Of a DNA stretch of 64,000 nucleotides, positions 1 through 8,466 are shown piece by piece. The notes below the pieces were generated by a model, which saw nothing but the letters and a program-made list of their open reading frames with translations, did not search any database and was not told the origin of the DNA. Source of the stretch: an uncultured Paracoccaceae bacterium (GTDB lineage: Bacteria > Pseudomonadota > Alphaproteobacteria > Rhodobacterales > Rhodobacteraceae); contig CATOSU010000002.1 of assembly GCA_951812615.1 (NCBI GenBank), positions 434,001 to 498,000 on the forward strand, read 5' to 3'. Each line of letters opens with the position of its first letter. Position 1 is the first letter of the stretch. The translations under genes were made by a program, and so were the position numbers.

Positions 1-1
1 C

Positions 2-44
2 CCGACGCCACGCAGGGAGGGACGCGGCGTCGGAGTATTTCTTT
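2..44 (+). terminator. Putative terminator of an off-window gene
   Basis: Inverted repeat CCGACGCC (2-9) and GGCGTCGG (26-33), an 8-bp perfect stem with a 16-nt loop, followed by the T-rich AGTATTTCTTT. The T tract lies on the plus-strand side, so it would end a plus-strand transcript coming from left of the window, convergent with the operon at 80-3857. It does not look like a terminator for the minus-strand genes. Confidence 0.3.
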
Positions 45-79
45 GGCCGACTATAAATCAGCCAATCCATGACTGGGCG

Positions 80-1153
80 TTATTCCATCCAGTCGTCGCC
101 CCACCAATCCGCGGGCGTGTGCTCCATGCCTTTGAATTCGGCTGTGTAGGCGCGGACGTTGTTCAGGAGGGCTTCACCATCAATACCCTTTTCCTCCATC
201 AGAGCGAACCAGGTATCATAGGCAGGTTGTGCCTGAGCGACCCATTTTGCCTTTTCGTCAGCATCAAGGCGAATGATCGTGTCGCCACGGCCTTCCATCT
301 TGGCCACCGAAGAACCGCGACGGTTATCCACCAGAGCCGCGGTATAGTTGGTCAGTTCATTCTCCATGTCCTTGAAGATCTGACGCTGCTCATCCGTCAG
401 GCTGTCCCAGACGGGCTGGGCCATGGTCATCGGGATCATGACGAACGGCCCACCAACAAGGCTGTGGTTGGAGGTGTGATCGGTCATCTTCCACTTGATC
501 ATCGGCGCGGTCGGGAACCAGATACCGTCGATCGCCTTGCGCTGAAGCGAGACATAGAGGTCTTCAAGCTTGATGTTGCGGGGCGTTGCGCCGAGCAGTT
601 CACTGTAGGTCACGCCGGACTTTGAGAACGCTCCGATTTCCAGCTTCTGCAGGTCCTCAAGCGTGCGCACGGGCTCCACGTCTTTGTGGATGTGCAGGTT
701 GAAGAAATCCGAGACGTGGAAACCCAACGGCACCAGACCCTCGAACTCTGCCTGCACAGCCTCGTTCTCGTTGTACATCTTCTGGAAGACGTGGTTTGCC
801 TCAACCGTGCTGTCGAACTGGAACGGCAGGGTCATGACGTGGGTCGCCGGGAACAGGCTTTCCTGGGTGAAAATGCCCGTCGTCACAACGATATCGACAA
901 GACCCGATTTCAGACCATCGACGGTCTGTGGCGCCTTCACAAGCGTTCCGCCGTGGAACCATTTGAACGTCAAATCGCCATTGGTGCGCCGCGTGATCTC
1001 GTCGAAGTAGCGCTTGTAGGCGTATTCCACCAGATAGTGGCTTTCCGGCTCGTAACTGCCGACCTTCAGTTCTCTGGCATCTGCCGTCGGCGCGAACGCA
1101 ACGAAAGCTGCAGCCGTAAGAGCAAGTGGTTTCATCAGGTTGGTGAATTTCAT
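80..1153 (-). CDS. TRAP transporter substrate-binding protein, DctP family
   Basis: Periplasmic solute receptor of a tripartite ATP-independent transporter, 357 residues, the usual DctP length. A signal peptide (KPLALTAAAFVAFAPTADA) ends near residue 27. The start at 1153 is chosen over an in-frame ATG five codons upstream because it has a strong SD, GGAGGAGA, 5-6 nt before it. It is the last gene of the minus-strand operon SDR-transketolase-transketolase-dctP. The DctQ and DctM membrane subunits are not inside the window and may lie just to the left. The ligand cannot be read from the sequence; the neighbours suggest a polyol, sugar or sugar acid handled by a transketolase. Confidence 0.9.
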   Translation of the reverse strand: MKFTNLMKPLALTAAAFVAFAPTADARELKVGSYEPESHYLVEYAYKRYFDEITRRTNGDLTFKWFHGGTLVKAPQTVDGLKSGLVDIVVTTGIFTQESLFPATHVMTLPFQFDSTVEANHVFQKMYNENEAVQAEFEGLVPLGFHVSDFFNLHIHKDVEPVRTLEDLQKLEIGAFSKSGVTYSELLGATPRNIKLEDLYVSLQRKAIDGIWFPTAPMIKWKMTDHTSNHSLVGGPFVMIPMTMAQPVWDSLTDEQRQIFKDMENELTNYTAALVDNRRGSSVAKMEGRGDTIIRLDADEKAKWVAQAQPAYDTWFALMEEKGIDGEALLNNVRAYTAEFKGMEHTPADWWGDDWME

Positions 1154-1224
1154 GATAGTCTCCTCCAAGTTGACTGTTCGGTGCTTGAGCGCACTTTTTT
1201 GGGTTGTGTTGGGCGGTGCTCAGA

Positions 1225-2100
1225 TCATTCCATTGCCGCCAGTTCGGATTCCAAATGCTCGATTTTTCCAAGAATTTCCTGCCAACCGGGTTCCCACTCG
1301 AGATGTCCGGTGTCCCAACGCCCGTTCGCCCCAACAAAATGCGCAAATGGAATGGCGTCCTGATAGACATCGATACCGGCGAAAATCTTGGTGTCGGCGA
1401 TCATCGCGTATGGCTTGTCTTTGGTCGACCGCGCCTCTTCGAACGCGTCGAGCACTTCCGGAATCGAATTGCCGTTGATCTGCCGCGCCGCAAACCCAAA
1501 GGCTTCCATCTTGTCCCTGACCGGCTCAACAGCCATCACATCGGATGTTTTGCCGGTGGCCCCGAGGTCGTTGTTGTCGATGATCACGATGAAGTTCGAC
1601 AGCTTGTAATGGGCGGCGAACATAAAGGCCTCCCAAACGCTGCCCTCGTGCAACTCACCATCCGACAAGAGACAGATCACACGCTTGTCGCTGCCCTTCT
1701 TGCGCTCGCCAAGAGCAATCCCTGCCGCCTGGCTGACCCCTGTGCCCAGGGAGCCTGAGGTGATTTCGAACCCGCGCGCACCTTCGATTGGGCTTTGATC
1801 AATGGGCGACCCATCGGCCCCCATCGTCCGGAGCTCTTCCAGGGTGTAGATGCCCATCTCGGCCATGGCGGCAAAGTTAATGATCGTGTCATGGCCGTTC
1901 GAGTTGACGAAGCGGTCATGGTACCACCCGCTCCCATCTGGGCGCATCTCGTCGAAATAGATGCAGGCGCCCACATCGGAGAGCGCCACGCCCTGCCCGG
2001 CATATCCGCCTCTTTGCATGCAGATATCAACGACATTGCGCCGCATCTTGGCGGCCCAAAGCTCAAGGGTTTTGATGCGCTTTTCTGAATTGCTGATCAT
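1225..2100 (-). CDS. Split transketolase, N-terminal (TPP-binding) subunit
   Basis: 291 residues covering the thiamine-diphosphate half of transketolase. The TPP motif is visible as LSDGELHEG followed by DNND about 27 residues later; the first Gly of the classical GDG is Ser, common in split transketolases. The start at 2100 overlaps the stop of the C-terminal subunit gene by ATGA, so translation is coupled. The C-half is encoded before the N-half. The pair would form one active enzyme moving two-carbon units between sugar phosphates. Split transketolases beside TRAP genes occur in catabolic operons, for example for apulose phosphate or sulfosugars; which substrate applies here is unknown. 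Confidence 0.9.
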   Translation of the reverse strand: MISNSEKRIKTLELWAAKMRRNVVDICMQRGGYAGQGVALSDVGACIYFDEMRPDGSGWYHDRFVNSNGHDTIINFAAMAEMGIYTLEELRTMGADGSPIDQSPIEGARGFEITSGSLGTGVSQAAGIALGERKKGSDKRVICLLSDGELHEGSVWEAFMFAAHYKLSNFIVIIDNNDLGATGKTSDVMAVEPVRDKMEAFGFAARQINGNSIPEVLDAFEEARSTKDKPYAMIADTKIFAGIDVYQDAIPFAHFVGANGRWDTGHLEWEPGWQEILGKIEHLESELAAME

Positions 2101-3044
2101 TGCATCACCTCCTTGATCCGGCGGGCCAGGGTCGGTGCGTCCAGCCCCAAATGCTGACGGACATGTCCAACGGATCCCCCGACAGCCCAACTGTCGGGAA
2201 CACCAATGCGTGTAATTCGCGGTGCGCGGCCAACCTTCGAGGTGATCTCGCTGACCAGACCACCCAGACCGGTCGAGATCTGATGGTTTTCTATGGAGAC
2301 GATCTGATCATGCGCAAAACAGTAGTCGATGATCTCTTGCTCATTGACCGGCTTGATCGTCGGGACGTGCAACAGCGAATGATCAAAGCCCTCCCCGACC
2401 AGAAGGTCAGATGCTTCTACCGCCCACTGCGAGGCATGCCCGCAGGAAATCACGCCAACTCCTGATCCGGTGCGCAGCGGATAGGTTTTACCAAGCTCAA
2501 ACTTGAAGCTTTTGGCGTCCAGCCAGCTTGGCGTCGAACCCCGGTGTCCACGCATGTACACCAGACCCGGCGTGTCGCAGGCGACATCCAACGCTTGGGC
2601 AAAGTCCGTCACATCCATTGCGTCGATCACGGTCGCATGGGGCACTGCGCGCAGCATGCCCAGATCCTCAGTGCCCTGATGGTGAATAGGGGCCGGGCTT
2701 GTAATACCCGGTGTGAAGCCGATGCAGATGCCCGTATTCTTGCTGGTGCCCATGCATATGACCATCTGGTCAAAGCATCTGCGCGAGGCATAGCTGCCAA
2801 AGGTTGAGGTTATGGGTGTGAACCCTGCCTTGGCCAGACCCGCCGCAACGCCCACAAGGTTCTGCTCAGCCATGCCAACCTCGACATATTGGTCGGGCAG
2901 GTCCTTGGTCACCTTGTACAGGTCAACATAATGGGCGAGATCCGCGCTCATCATCAAAACGTCGTCGCGACGTTTGCAAAGGTTGTAGCTGATGTCGTCA
3001 AAGGCCGAAGGGACCATCTGACGATCTTCTTTAGCTAGGAGCAT
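2097..3044 (-). CDS. Split transketolase, C-terminal subunit
   Basis: 315 residues matching the pyrimidine-binding and C-terminal domains of transketolase. Visible motifs include EVGMAEQNLVGVAAGLA, holding the Glu that activates TPP, and FGSYASRRCFDQ. It sits 30 bp downstream of the SDR at 3075-3857 and overlaps the N-terminal subunit gene by 4 bp. Together the two subunits reconstitute a transketolase of about 600 residues, slightly shorter than housekeeping TktA. The operon setting indicates a dedicated catabolic enzyme, not the pentose phosphate pathway copy. Confidence 0.9.
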   Translation of the reverse strand: MLLAKEDRQMVPSAFDDISYNLCKRRDDVLMMSADLAHYVDLYKVTKDLPDQYVEVGMAEQNLVGVAAGLAKAGFTPITSTFGSYASRRCFDQMVICMGTSKNTGICIGFTPGITSPAPIHHQGTEDLGMLRAVPHATVIDAMDVTDFAQALDVACDTPGLVYMRGHRGSTPSWLDAKSFKFELGKTYPLRTGSGVGVISCGHASQWAVEASDLLVGEGFDHSLLHVPTIKPVNEQEIIDYCFAHDQIVSIENHQISTGLGGLVSEITSKVGRAPRITRIGVPDSWAVGGSVGHVRQHLGLDAPTLARRIKEVMQ

Positions 3045-3074
3045 GTGATGGGCACCTTTCCAGCGTTTCGTGAT

Positions 3075-3857
3075 CTAAACGGAGCCTGCGACGTTGAAGC
3101 CCCCGCCCCCGGCATCGATATGCGCGCCCGTAACCAGCGAAGAGGCCGGCGACATGAGCCAAAGCGCGATATCTGCGATTTCCTGAGGCTGGCCGATGCG
3201 CCCCATCGGGATAGACTCTTCAACTGATTTCTTGAGATCCGGGTCGGCGTCGAGTGCAGCAGTCATCGCACTTGCGACAACGCCCGGCCGCACCGTGTTG
3301 ACCCGAATTCCTTCGCGCGCCACTTCCTTGGCAAAGCCCTTGGAAAATACGTCGACCGCGCCTTTTGAGGCCGCATACACGGAATGACCCGGGCGCCCGC
3401 CGATCGTGGCCGCCATGGAGGAAACATTTACAATCGATCCGCCATGCCCGCCGCTCGACCTCGACATCAGACGGGCTGCTTCCCGGCAACAGATCATCAG
3501 ACCTGTTACATTGACGGAGATGAGTTTGGAGATGGCAGCAAAATCGAGATCGCGAACCATATTGCCGACAAAAGTTCCCGCGGCATGAAAAACGCCCGTG
3601 GGTGCGCCAAATGAACTGGCGGCCTTTTGGTAGGCGGCCACTACAACATGTTCCTGCGAAACGTCCGCTGGAATAAACTGCGCGTTGCCGCCGCCAGACC
3701 GAATTTCTTGAACCAGGCCTTCAGCAACAGGCCGCTCTGATTCGAGCGAAAGCAGCGAAACAGCATAACCGTTTTCGGCAGCAAGCTTCGCAACGGCGGC
3801 GCCCATTGCACCAGCACCGCCCGTTATCAGGCAATGCTCCGTCATGGCCGAATGCAC
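3075..3857 (-). CDS. SDR family NAD(P)-dependent oxidoreductase
   Basis: Classical short-chain dehydrogenase, 260 residues, first gene of the operon. The Rossmann motif TGGAGAMG is at residues 12-19, the catalytic Ser is in NVSS near 146-147, and YAASK gives Tyr161 and Lys165. The chosen start is a GTG at 3857 because GGAGGA lies 9 nt upstream; the ATG four codons later would be about 21 nt from that SD. It probably oxidises or reduces a hydroxyl of the imported substrate before the transketolase acts. The GntR operator at 3915-3946 lies directly upstream. Confidence 0.88.
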   Translation of the reverse strand: MHSAMTEHCLITGGAGAMGAAVAKLAAENGYAVSLLSLESERPVAEGLVQEIRSGGGNAQFIPADVSQEHVVVAAYQKAASSFGAPTGVFHAAGTFVGNMVRDLDFAAISKLISVNVTGLMICCREAARLMSRSSGGHGGSIVNVSSMAATIGGRPGHSVYAASKGAVDVFSKGFAKEVAREGIRVNTVRPGVVASAMTAALDADPDLKKSVEESIPMGRIGQPQEIADIALWLMSPASSLVTGAHIDAGGGGFNVAGSV

Positions 3858-3914
3858 ATGATCAATTCCTCCCTACCCTGCCGGTCTGCGCAGTTTTCTG
3901 CGTTCGGACGCAAC

Positions 3915-3946
3915 AGGTAAGAGGTCAGAGGTCTGACCTCTTACCT
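3915..3946. promoter_or_regulatory. GntR operator, perfect 15-bp inverted repeat
   Basis: Two perfect 15-nt arms (AGGTAAGAGGTCAGA and TCTGACCTCTTACCT) separated by 2 nt. It lies between the gntR stop and the SDR start, 58 bp upstream of the SDR GTG, just downstream of a candidate promoter. A 17-nt stretch, GAGGTCTGACCTCTTAC, recurs at 4908-4924 upstream of gntR. The shared sequence and position suggest the GntR protein at 4025-4837 represses both its own gene and the operon. Confidence 0.75.
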
Positions 3947-3947
3947 A

Positions 3948-3977
3948 GACGTACATGTGCTCTGGGTGCTGAGTCAA
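3948..3977 (-). promoter_or_regulatory. Candidate sigma-70 promoter of the SDR-transketolase-dctP operon
   Basis: On the minus strand TTGACT (3977-3972) is followed after 18 nt by TACGTC (3953-3948). The -35 is good and the -10 weak. The inverted-repeat operator starts directly after it, which fits repression by blocking transcription start. Confidence 0.35.
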
Positions 3978-4024
3978 CGAAAATTCGCACAGAGGTGACG
4001 ATCAGAATTGAAAGAACTGAGGGC

Positions 4025-4837
4025 TTACGCCGTTTTGGCGTGGACGTGCTTGAGCGCGCTCAAGTGAGAACTCACATGTGCCGGTGGAAACGGCTTCGTC
4101 GCCACATCGGGTATCTGCCCGAGGAAATCCATCGTTTCGGGCCGTTCCGCCGAAAACCGGATATCAACCCGCGCTGTGTTGAACCAGGTCACAGAGTAAC
4201 TCAGAACCGTTTGGCGATCCGTCAGAGTGCTGTATTCCACCAGCAAAACCGGATCACCTTCGCGCAAGTCGAGACGTCGGGCCGTATCTCCCGGAGCCGG
4301 AACAACCGTGACGCGCCCATCCGAGCGCATAAGTTTGCTGTCCAATTGCGCCTGGTACATCGCAACCAGCGTGTTGGTATCGACATCGAAAGCTGAAGCA
4401 TCAAACGTTTTGCCTTCGACCCGCGTACAAACAGCATCAATGGTGCGCTGGATCGGCACATCATCCGCCCGAACCACGCGATCCACCAACCAATAGTCAG
4501 ACTCCGCAGGGATATCGAGAAGATCGGCAATGGTTGGGTCAGCACGCCCTATTTCGACGGACACGTCAGACACTGACGGGGTCAAACCGCTTTCGCGAAT
4601 TAGGTTCGGCGCAGATCGAATGTAGGGCAAGGGCACAACGACAGGCTTGAGATCCTTCGGCTTGCGCACAATGGTCCCAACGCCCCATTTCTTTTCGATC
4701 AGACCAGCTTGCCAAAGGCTGCCAAAGGCCTCGCGCAACTTCGCACGACTCACGCCAAGGCTCTCTGACAGTTTGACCTCAGACGGCAACTGATCGCCAT
4801 CCTCGAAGTCTGCGTCAATCATCTCGCGCAGACGCAA
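4025..4837 (-). CDS. GntR-family regulator, HutC/UTRA type
   Basis: About 270 residues: N-terminal winged helix (LPSEVKLSESLGVSRAKLREAF near residues 17-38) and a C-terminal UTRA-like ligand domain (DRVVRADDVPIQ, LLVEYSTLTDRQTV, FNTARVDIRFSAERP). It presumably senses the operon substrate or a phosphorylated intermediate and binds the two repeats at 3915-3946 and 4905-4925. The start is uncertain: the listed TTG at 4837 has no SD, whereas AGGAG at 4875-4871 is followed in frame by ACG (4864) and CTG (4861), with a stop at 4870-4868. Translation from there would add the usual helix residues before RLREMID. No ATG or GTG is available upstream. Confidence 0.85.
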   Translation of the reverse strand: MRLREMIDADFEDGDQLPSEVKLSESLGVSRAKLREAFGSLWQAGLIEKKWGVGTIVRKPKDLKPVVVPLPYIRSAPNLIRESGLTPSVSDVSVEIGRADPTIADLLDIPAESDYWLVDRVVRADDVPIQRTIDAVCTRVEGKTFDASAFDVDTNTLVAMYQAQLDSKLMRSDGRVTVVPAPGDTARRLDLREGDPVLLVEYSTLTDRQTVLSYSVTWFNTARVDIRFSAERPETMDFLGQIPDVATKPFPPAHVSSHLSALKHVHAKTA

Positions 4838-4904
4838 AGTTATGTCAGTTGCGTTAGCCAGCGTGATTTACTCCTGGAAATCAAAACGAAATCAGACACC
4901 TTCA

Positions 4905-4925
4905 AGGAGGTCTGACCTCTTACGA
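4905..4925. promoter_or_regulatory. Second GntR operator (partial copy)
   Basis: Contains GAGGTCTGACCTCTTAC, identical over 17 nt to the right part of the perfect palindrome at 3915-3946, and itself includes the palindrome GAGGTCTGACCTC-like core. It lies about 30-50 bp upstream of the gntR SD, fitting autoregulation. Confidence 0.65.
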
Positions 4926-4965
4926 ATAAATCACATGTCACATGCAATCAAGCCATAGCCCCGCG

Positions 4966-5337
4966 TCACGCACATCCGTGCTCCAACTCTGCCCGCTCTT
5001 CTTCCTCGGCCAGACGCGCCGTCTTGAAGTCGCTGCCCCACGCCTGCATGGCTTCGATGATGGGCTGAAGGCTGCGTCCAAGCTCCGTGATTTCATATTC
5101 TACACGCGGCGGCACTTCCGCGAAGACGTGCCGTGAAATAATCCCATCTGCCTCAAGCTCGCGGAGCTGCAACGTGATCATGCGTTCCGTCGCGTTCGGG
5201 GCAAGGCGGCAAAGCTCGCTGAATCGCTTGCGCCCATTCATCAATCTGCAGATCAGCACGGGTTTCCAGCGTCCACCAATCACACTGAGCGTCGCTTCCA
5301 CATCGCACCCGGTCTTCCAGTTGTACTTCTTCGCCAT
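4966..5337 (-). CDS. HxlR-family transcriptional regulator
   Basis: 123-residue winged-helix protein of the HxlR/DUF24 family. Hallmarks are CDVEATLSVIGGRWKP, RFSEL, ATERMITLQLRELEADGII and a wing ending VEYEITELGRSL. The conserved N-terminal Cys (about residue 9) is the usual redox- or electrophile-sensing residue of this family. The start at 5337 removes a long non-conserved upstream extension. It is divergent from the MDR-SDR-SDR operon at 5466-8061 with a palindrome between them, so it probably controls that operon, and perhaps the genes at 8467-9593 as well. Confidence 0.9.
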   Translation of the reverse strand: MAKKYNWKTGCDVEATLSVIGGRWKPVLICRLMNGRKRFSELCRLAPNATERMITLQLRELEADGIISRHVFAEVPPRVEYEITELGRSLQPIIEAMQAWGSDFKTARLAEEEERAELEHGCA

Positions 5338-5366
5338 GAGGCACACCCCGTGAAGTTGTTTTTCAA

Positions 5367-5386
5367 TACTTACAAAAATGTGGGTA
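5367..5386. promoter_or_regulatory. Imperfect palindromic operator in the HxlR-MDR intergenic region
   Basis: TACTTACA, a 4-nt AAAA centre, then TGTGGGTA: an inverted repeat with two mismatches, preceded by GTTTTTCAA. The same block (TTTTTCAA then TTACTTACA) appears as a perfect palindrome at 9605-9626. The position between divergent hxlR and MDR genes fits an HxlR operator. Confidence 0.6.
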
Positions 5387-5465
5387 CTTGTCAAAAACGA
5401 TGCTGCCGCGCAATTTACTGCCAAGCGAAACGCAAAAACCCTACCTGCAAACACGGAGGAACCCG

Positions 5466-6473
5466 ATGAAAGCCCTTGGATACAACGAGCGCGGCCCAAT
5501 CTCGAACCCCGGCGCGGTCGTCGCCTTCGACGCCGAAATGCCCAACCCCGGCCCCCGCGACCTGATCGTCGAAGTCAACGGGGTTTCCGTAAACCCCGTT
5601 GACTTCAAAGTTCGCGCCAACCGTCCGCCCGAGGGAACGGTCATCCTTGGCTGGGATGCTGCCGGTGTTGTTAAAGACGTGGGTGCAGAGGTCACCATGT
5701 TCAAACCCGGTGACGATGTGATGTATGCGGGCGAATTCACCCGCCCCGGAACCAACGCCGAATTCCAGGCCGTCGATGAACGCCTGGTAGGCCGCAAGCC
5801 GTCCTCTCTTGGATTCGCAGAGGCCGCCGCCCTGCCCCTGACCGCGATTACGGCTTGGGAAATGCTGTTTGACAGTTTTGGCATTAAGGAAGGGGAAGGC
5901 GCGGGTGAGGCGCTTTTGGTGATTGGCGGCGCAGGTGGTGTCGGTTCAATCATGATCCAACTGGCCAAGAAACTGACCGGTCTGACAGTTGTGGCCAGCG
6001 CTTCGCGCGACGACACGGTCGCCTGGGTCAAGAAGATGGGCGCGGACCATGTTGTGAACCACCGCAACCCGCTGAACGAAGAAATGAAGGTGCTTGGCAT
6101 TGCGCCCAAATATGTCGCGGCCCTGACGGGGACCGAAGGGCATTGGGATGCAATCATCGACATGATGAAACCACGCGGCCACATTGGCATGATCGACGAT
6201 CCTGCCGAGATCAATTGGCAAGGTTTGAAGATGAAGGCCCTCAGCTTCAGCTGGGAATTCATGTTTGCCCGCTCGCTGCACAAGGCCAACGACATAGACG
6301 TGCAAGGCGTGCTCCTGAACCGTGTGGCGGACCTTGTGGACAGCGGCGACATCGTCTCGACAGCCAACAAGAACTACGGCGCACTGTCCGAGGTCAGCTT
6401 GCGCAACGCACTGGCCAATCAGGTGGATGGGGCGACCATCGGAAAATCGGTGCTCGACGGATTTGGCGGCTGA
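5466..6473 (+). CDS. Zinc-type alcohol dehydrogenase-like / quinone oxidoreductase (MDR)
   Basis: 335 residues, medium-chain dehydrogenase/reductase of the QOR-like branch. It opens [11 protein letters not shown], has a GroES-like N-half (VNPVDFKVR) and a nucleotide motif GGAGGVGS near residue 157. No cysteine-rich structural zinc loop is visible, as expected for NADPH:quinone reductase-type members. The start at 5466 is set by GGAGGA 5 nt upstream. It is the first gene of an operon with two SDRs, the next starting 3 nt after its stop, and lies divergent from the HxlR regulator. HxlR regulators next to quinone reductases usually respond to electrophiles or quinones. Confidence 0.88.
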   Translation: MKALGYNERGPISNPGAVVAFDAEMPNPGPRDLIVEVNGVSVNPVDFKVRANRPPEGTVILGWDAAGVVKDVGAEVTMFKPGDDVMYAGEFTRPGTNAEFQAVDERLVGRKPSSLGFAEAAALPLTAITAWEMLFDSFGIKEGEGAGEALLVIGGAGGVGSIMIQLAKKLTGLTVVASASRDDTVAWVKKMGADHVVNHRNPLNEEMKVLGIAPKYVAALTGTEGHWDAIIDMMKPRGHIGMIDDPAEINWQGLKMKALSFSWEFMFARSLHKANDIDVQGVLLNRVADLVDSGDIVSTANKNYGALSEVSLRNALANQVDGATIGKSVLDGFGG

Positions 6474-6476
6474 GCC

Positions 6477-7244
6477 ATGACACCGCCCCTGACAGGGAAA
6501 GTCATCATTGTCACCGGTGCCACAGGCGGCATCGGTGACGCGACAGTCAAACGGTATTCCCGCGACGGAGCTACGGTTGTCGCCTCCGGGCGCAACGCAG
6601 CGCGGCTTGCGGCGCTGGAGGCCATTGGTCCAAATGTTGTGGGCCACAAATCCGATGTGTCCAAAGAAGACGAGGCAAAAGCGCTCATCGACCGCACGAT
6701 GACGGACTTTGGCAAGGTCGACGTGCTGTGGAATGGTGCAGGTATCGTCGGCGGAAACGTGTTGATTGAAGACTATGACCTGGATGAGTTCAATCACGTC
6801 ATGAACGTCAATGTCGGCGGCGTTTTTCTGATGATGAAACACATCGTTCCCGCAATGCGCCGGGGCGGCGGTGGATCCATCATCAACATCTCGTCAGTGG
6901 CGGGTCTCTTCGGAAGCCGCCCCACCCTGCCCGCCTATTGCGCCAGCAAACACGCTGTGATCGGGCTCACGCGCAACGGCGCGAAGGCCTATGCCGGCGA
7001 AGGCATCCGGATCAATGCGATATGCCCCGGACAAATTGAAACCGACATGTTGCGCGCTGTCGAAGCAGACGCCGACCCCGAAGACGCCGCCAATGCCCGC
7101 GCCGCGGTCATGGCCGCGATTCCCGCGGGCCGATACGGTGAACCTGATGAAGTCGCAGCTCTCAGCGCATTTCTTGCAGGGGATGACGCCAAGTTCATCA
7201 ACGGAAGCATTTACACCATTGATGGCGGGTTCACCCCCTTCTGA
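6477..7244 (+). CDS. SDR family oxidoreductase
   Basis: 255-residue classical SDR: TGATGGIG cofactor motif near residue 14, NISSVAG, YCASK with catalytic Tyr and Lys, and a C-terminal GSIYTIDGG. It starts 3 nt after the MDR stop, so it is translated as part of the same transcript. The substrate is unknown; a 3-oxoacyl or hydroxy-acid dehydrogenase role is possible. Confidence 0.88.
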   Translation: MTPPLTGKVIIVTGATGGIGDATVKRYSRDGATVVASGRNAARLAALEAIGPNVVGHKSDVSKEDEAKALIDRTMTDFGKVDVLWNGAGIVGGNVLIEDYDLDEFNHVMNVNVGGVFLMMKHIVPAMRRGGGGSIINISSVAGLFGSRPTLPAYCASKHAVIGLTRNGAKAYAGEGIRINAICPGQIETDMLRAVEADADPEDAANARAAVMAAIPAGRYGEPDEVAALSAFLAGDDAKFINGSIYTIDGGFTPF

Positions 7245-7299
7245 GACAGACCGACATGGTGTCTCTTATTGGCACGGACAGATTTATGAGGACACGGAC

Positions 7300-8061
7300 A
7301 TGGACCTGAAATTAAATGGGAAGACAGCCGCGATAGCCGGCGCAACACGCGGTATCGGGCGGGCCATAGCGGGATTGCTGGCCTCCGAGGGCTGCAATGT
7401 CTCGATCTGCGCGCGCGATGGCGCGGCGGTCGGTAAGGTCGTGGCCGATCTGTCAGCCGGTGGCGCAAAAGTCATGGGGCGTGCCGCCGATGCCACGGAT
7501 CGCGCCGCGCAGGATGCCTGGATTGACGAAACGATCAAAGCCTTCGGCGGACTCGATATCTTCATCGCAAATGTCAGCGCTTTAAATCAGGCAACGGATG
7601 AGGACGCCTGGCGGCAAAGCTTTGAGGTCGATATGATGGCGTCCTTCAATGGCATCGAAGCTTCACTGCCGCATCTAAAAAATGCAGAGGGAGGGTCAAT
7701 TGTCCTCATCTCGTCCATCGCCGCCTTGCACGTGCCGGGCGGTCCGAAACCGTATGGCGCAATGAAAGCCGCCGTGATCAACTATTCCAAGGGGCTTGCA
7801 CGGTCACTTGCACCGGAAGGTATCCGCGTGAACACCGTGTCCCCGGGCAACATCTACTTCGAGGATGGTGTTTGGGGCAAAACCGAACGCAATAACCCGG
7901 AGTTCTTCGCCAAACAGGTGGCGGCAAATCCAATGGGCCGCATGGGGACGCCGGAAGAGGTTGCCAAGGCGGCGGTCTTCCTCGCCAGCCCTGCAGCCAG
8001 CTTCATTTCAGGAACAAATCTGCTTGTTGATGGCGCGCTGACCCTGGGGGTTCAGTACTGA
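7300..8061 (+). CDS. SDR family oxidoreductase
   Basis: 253 residues. Cofactor motif AGATRGIG near residue 13; SSIAALHVPGGP then YGAMK provides the Ser-Tyr-Lys set, with Met where Ser is usual in YxxxK; C-terminal GTNLLVDGALTLG. The start at 7300 has GAGGA 7 nt upstream; a longer in-frame reading from 6991 overlaps the previous gene and is not supported. Last gene of the HxlR-linked operon. Confidence 0.87.
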   Translation: MDLKLNGKTAAIAGATRGIGRAIAGLLASEGCNVSICARDGAAVGKVVADLSAGGAKVMGRAADATDRAAQDAWIDETIKAFGGLDIFIANVSALNQATDEDAWRQSFEVDMMASFNGIEASLPHLKNAEGGSIVLISSIAALHVPGGPKPYGAMKAAVINYSKGLARSLAPEGIRVNTVSPGNIYFEDGVWGKTERNNPEFFAKQVAANPMGRMGTPEEVAKAAVFLASPAASFISGTNLLVDGALTLGVQY

Positions 8062-8116
8062 TTGAACCCCTCATTTCTCAGGTAGACGTCTGATCAGTTC
8101 GAAGACCGGCGATGTG

Positions 8117-8335
8117 TCAGAGCGCCCCACAATAGACGTGGCGCACAATGTCTTCGCGGTCGAGCCCAAGCCCTTTCAGGTCTGCGTCGTTCATTGCGCT
8201 GAGGCGTTCCAGTTCGCGGACACGCACGTCCGCTTCGGACAACCGGATCAACAGTCCACCGAAAGACTGAAAAAGCGCCGCAAGCCTGTCAAACAGGGAC
8301 GGCGTCTCAAGCCTTGATTGGAAATGCGCCATCAT
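8117..8335 (-). CDS. DUF1127 domain-containing small protein
   Basis: 72 residues, basic and acidic mix, ending ELERLSAMNDADLKGLGLDREDIVRHVY, the typical DUF1127 signature (LxxLSDxxLxDIGLxRxDI). The start at 8335 has GGAG 5 nt upstream. Small DUF1127 proteins are common in Rhodobacterales; some bind RNA or take part in phosphate and carbon metabolism, but the function of this one is unknown. Confidence 0.8.
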   Translation of the reverse strand: MMAHFQSRLETPSLFDRLAALFQSFGGLLIRLSEADVRVRELERLSAMNDADLKGLGLDREDIVRHVYCGAL

Positions 8336-8466
8336 GACTGCTCCTTGAGTGACAATTTGTCTGAACAAGGATCCATCTATATGATCTCACGTCATTTTTC
8401 GACGGCCAAGGTTGCAAAACCGCGTTGCGCAGCGCGCAGAGCTCGGCTGATCAAGCTTTGTCAGGG

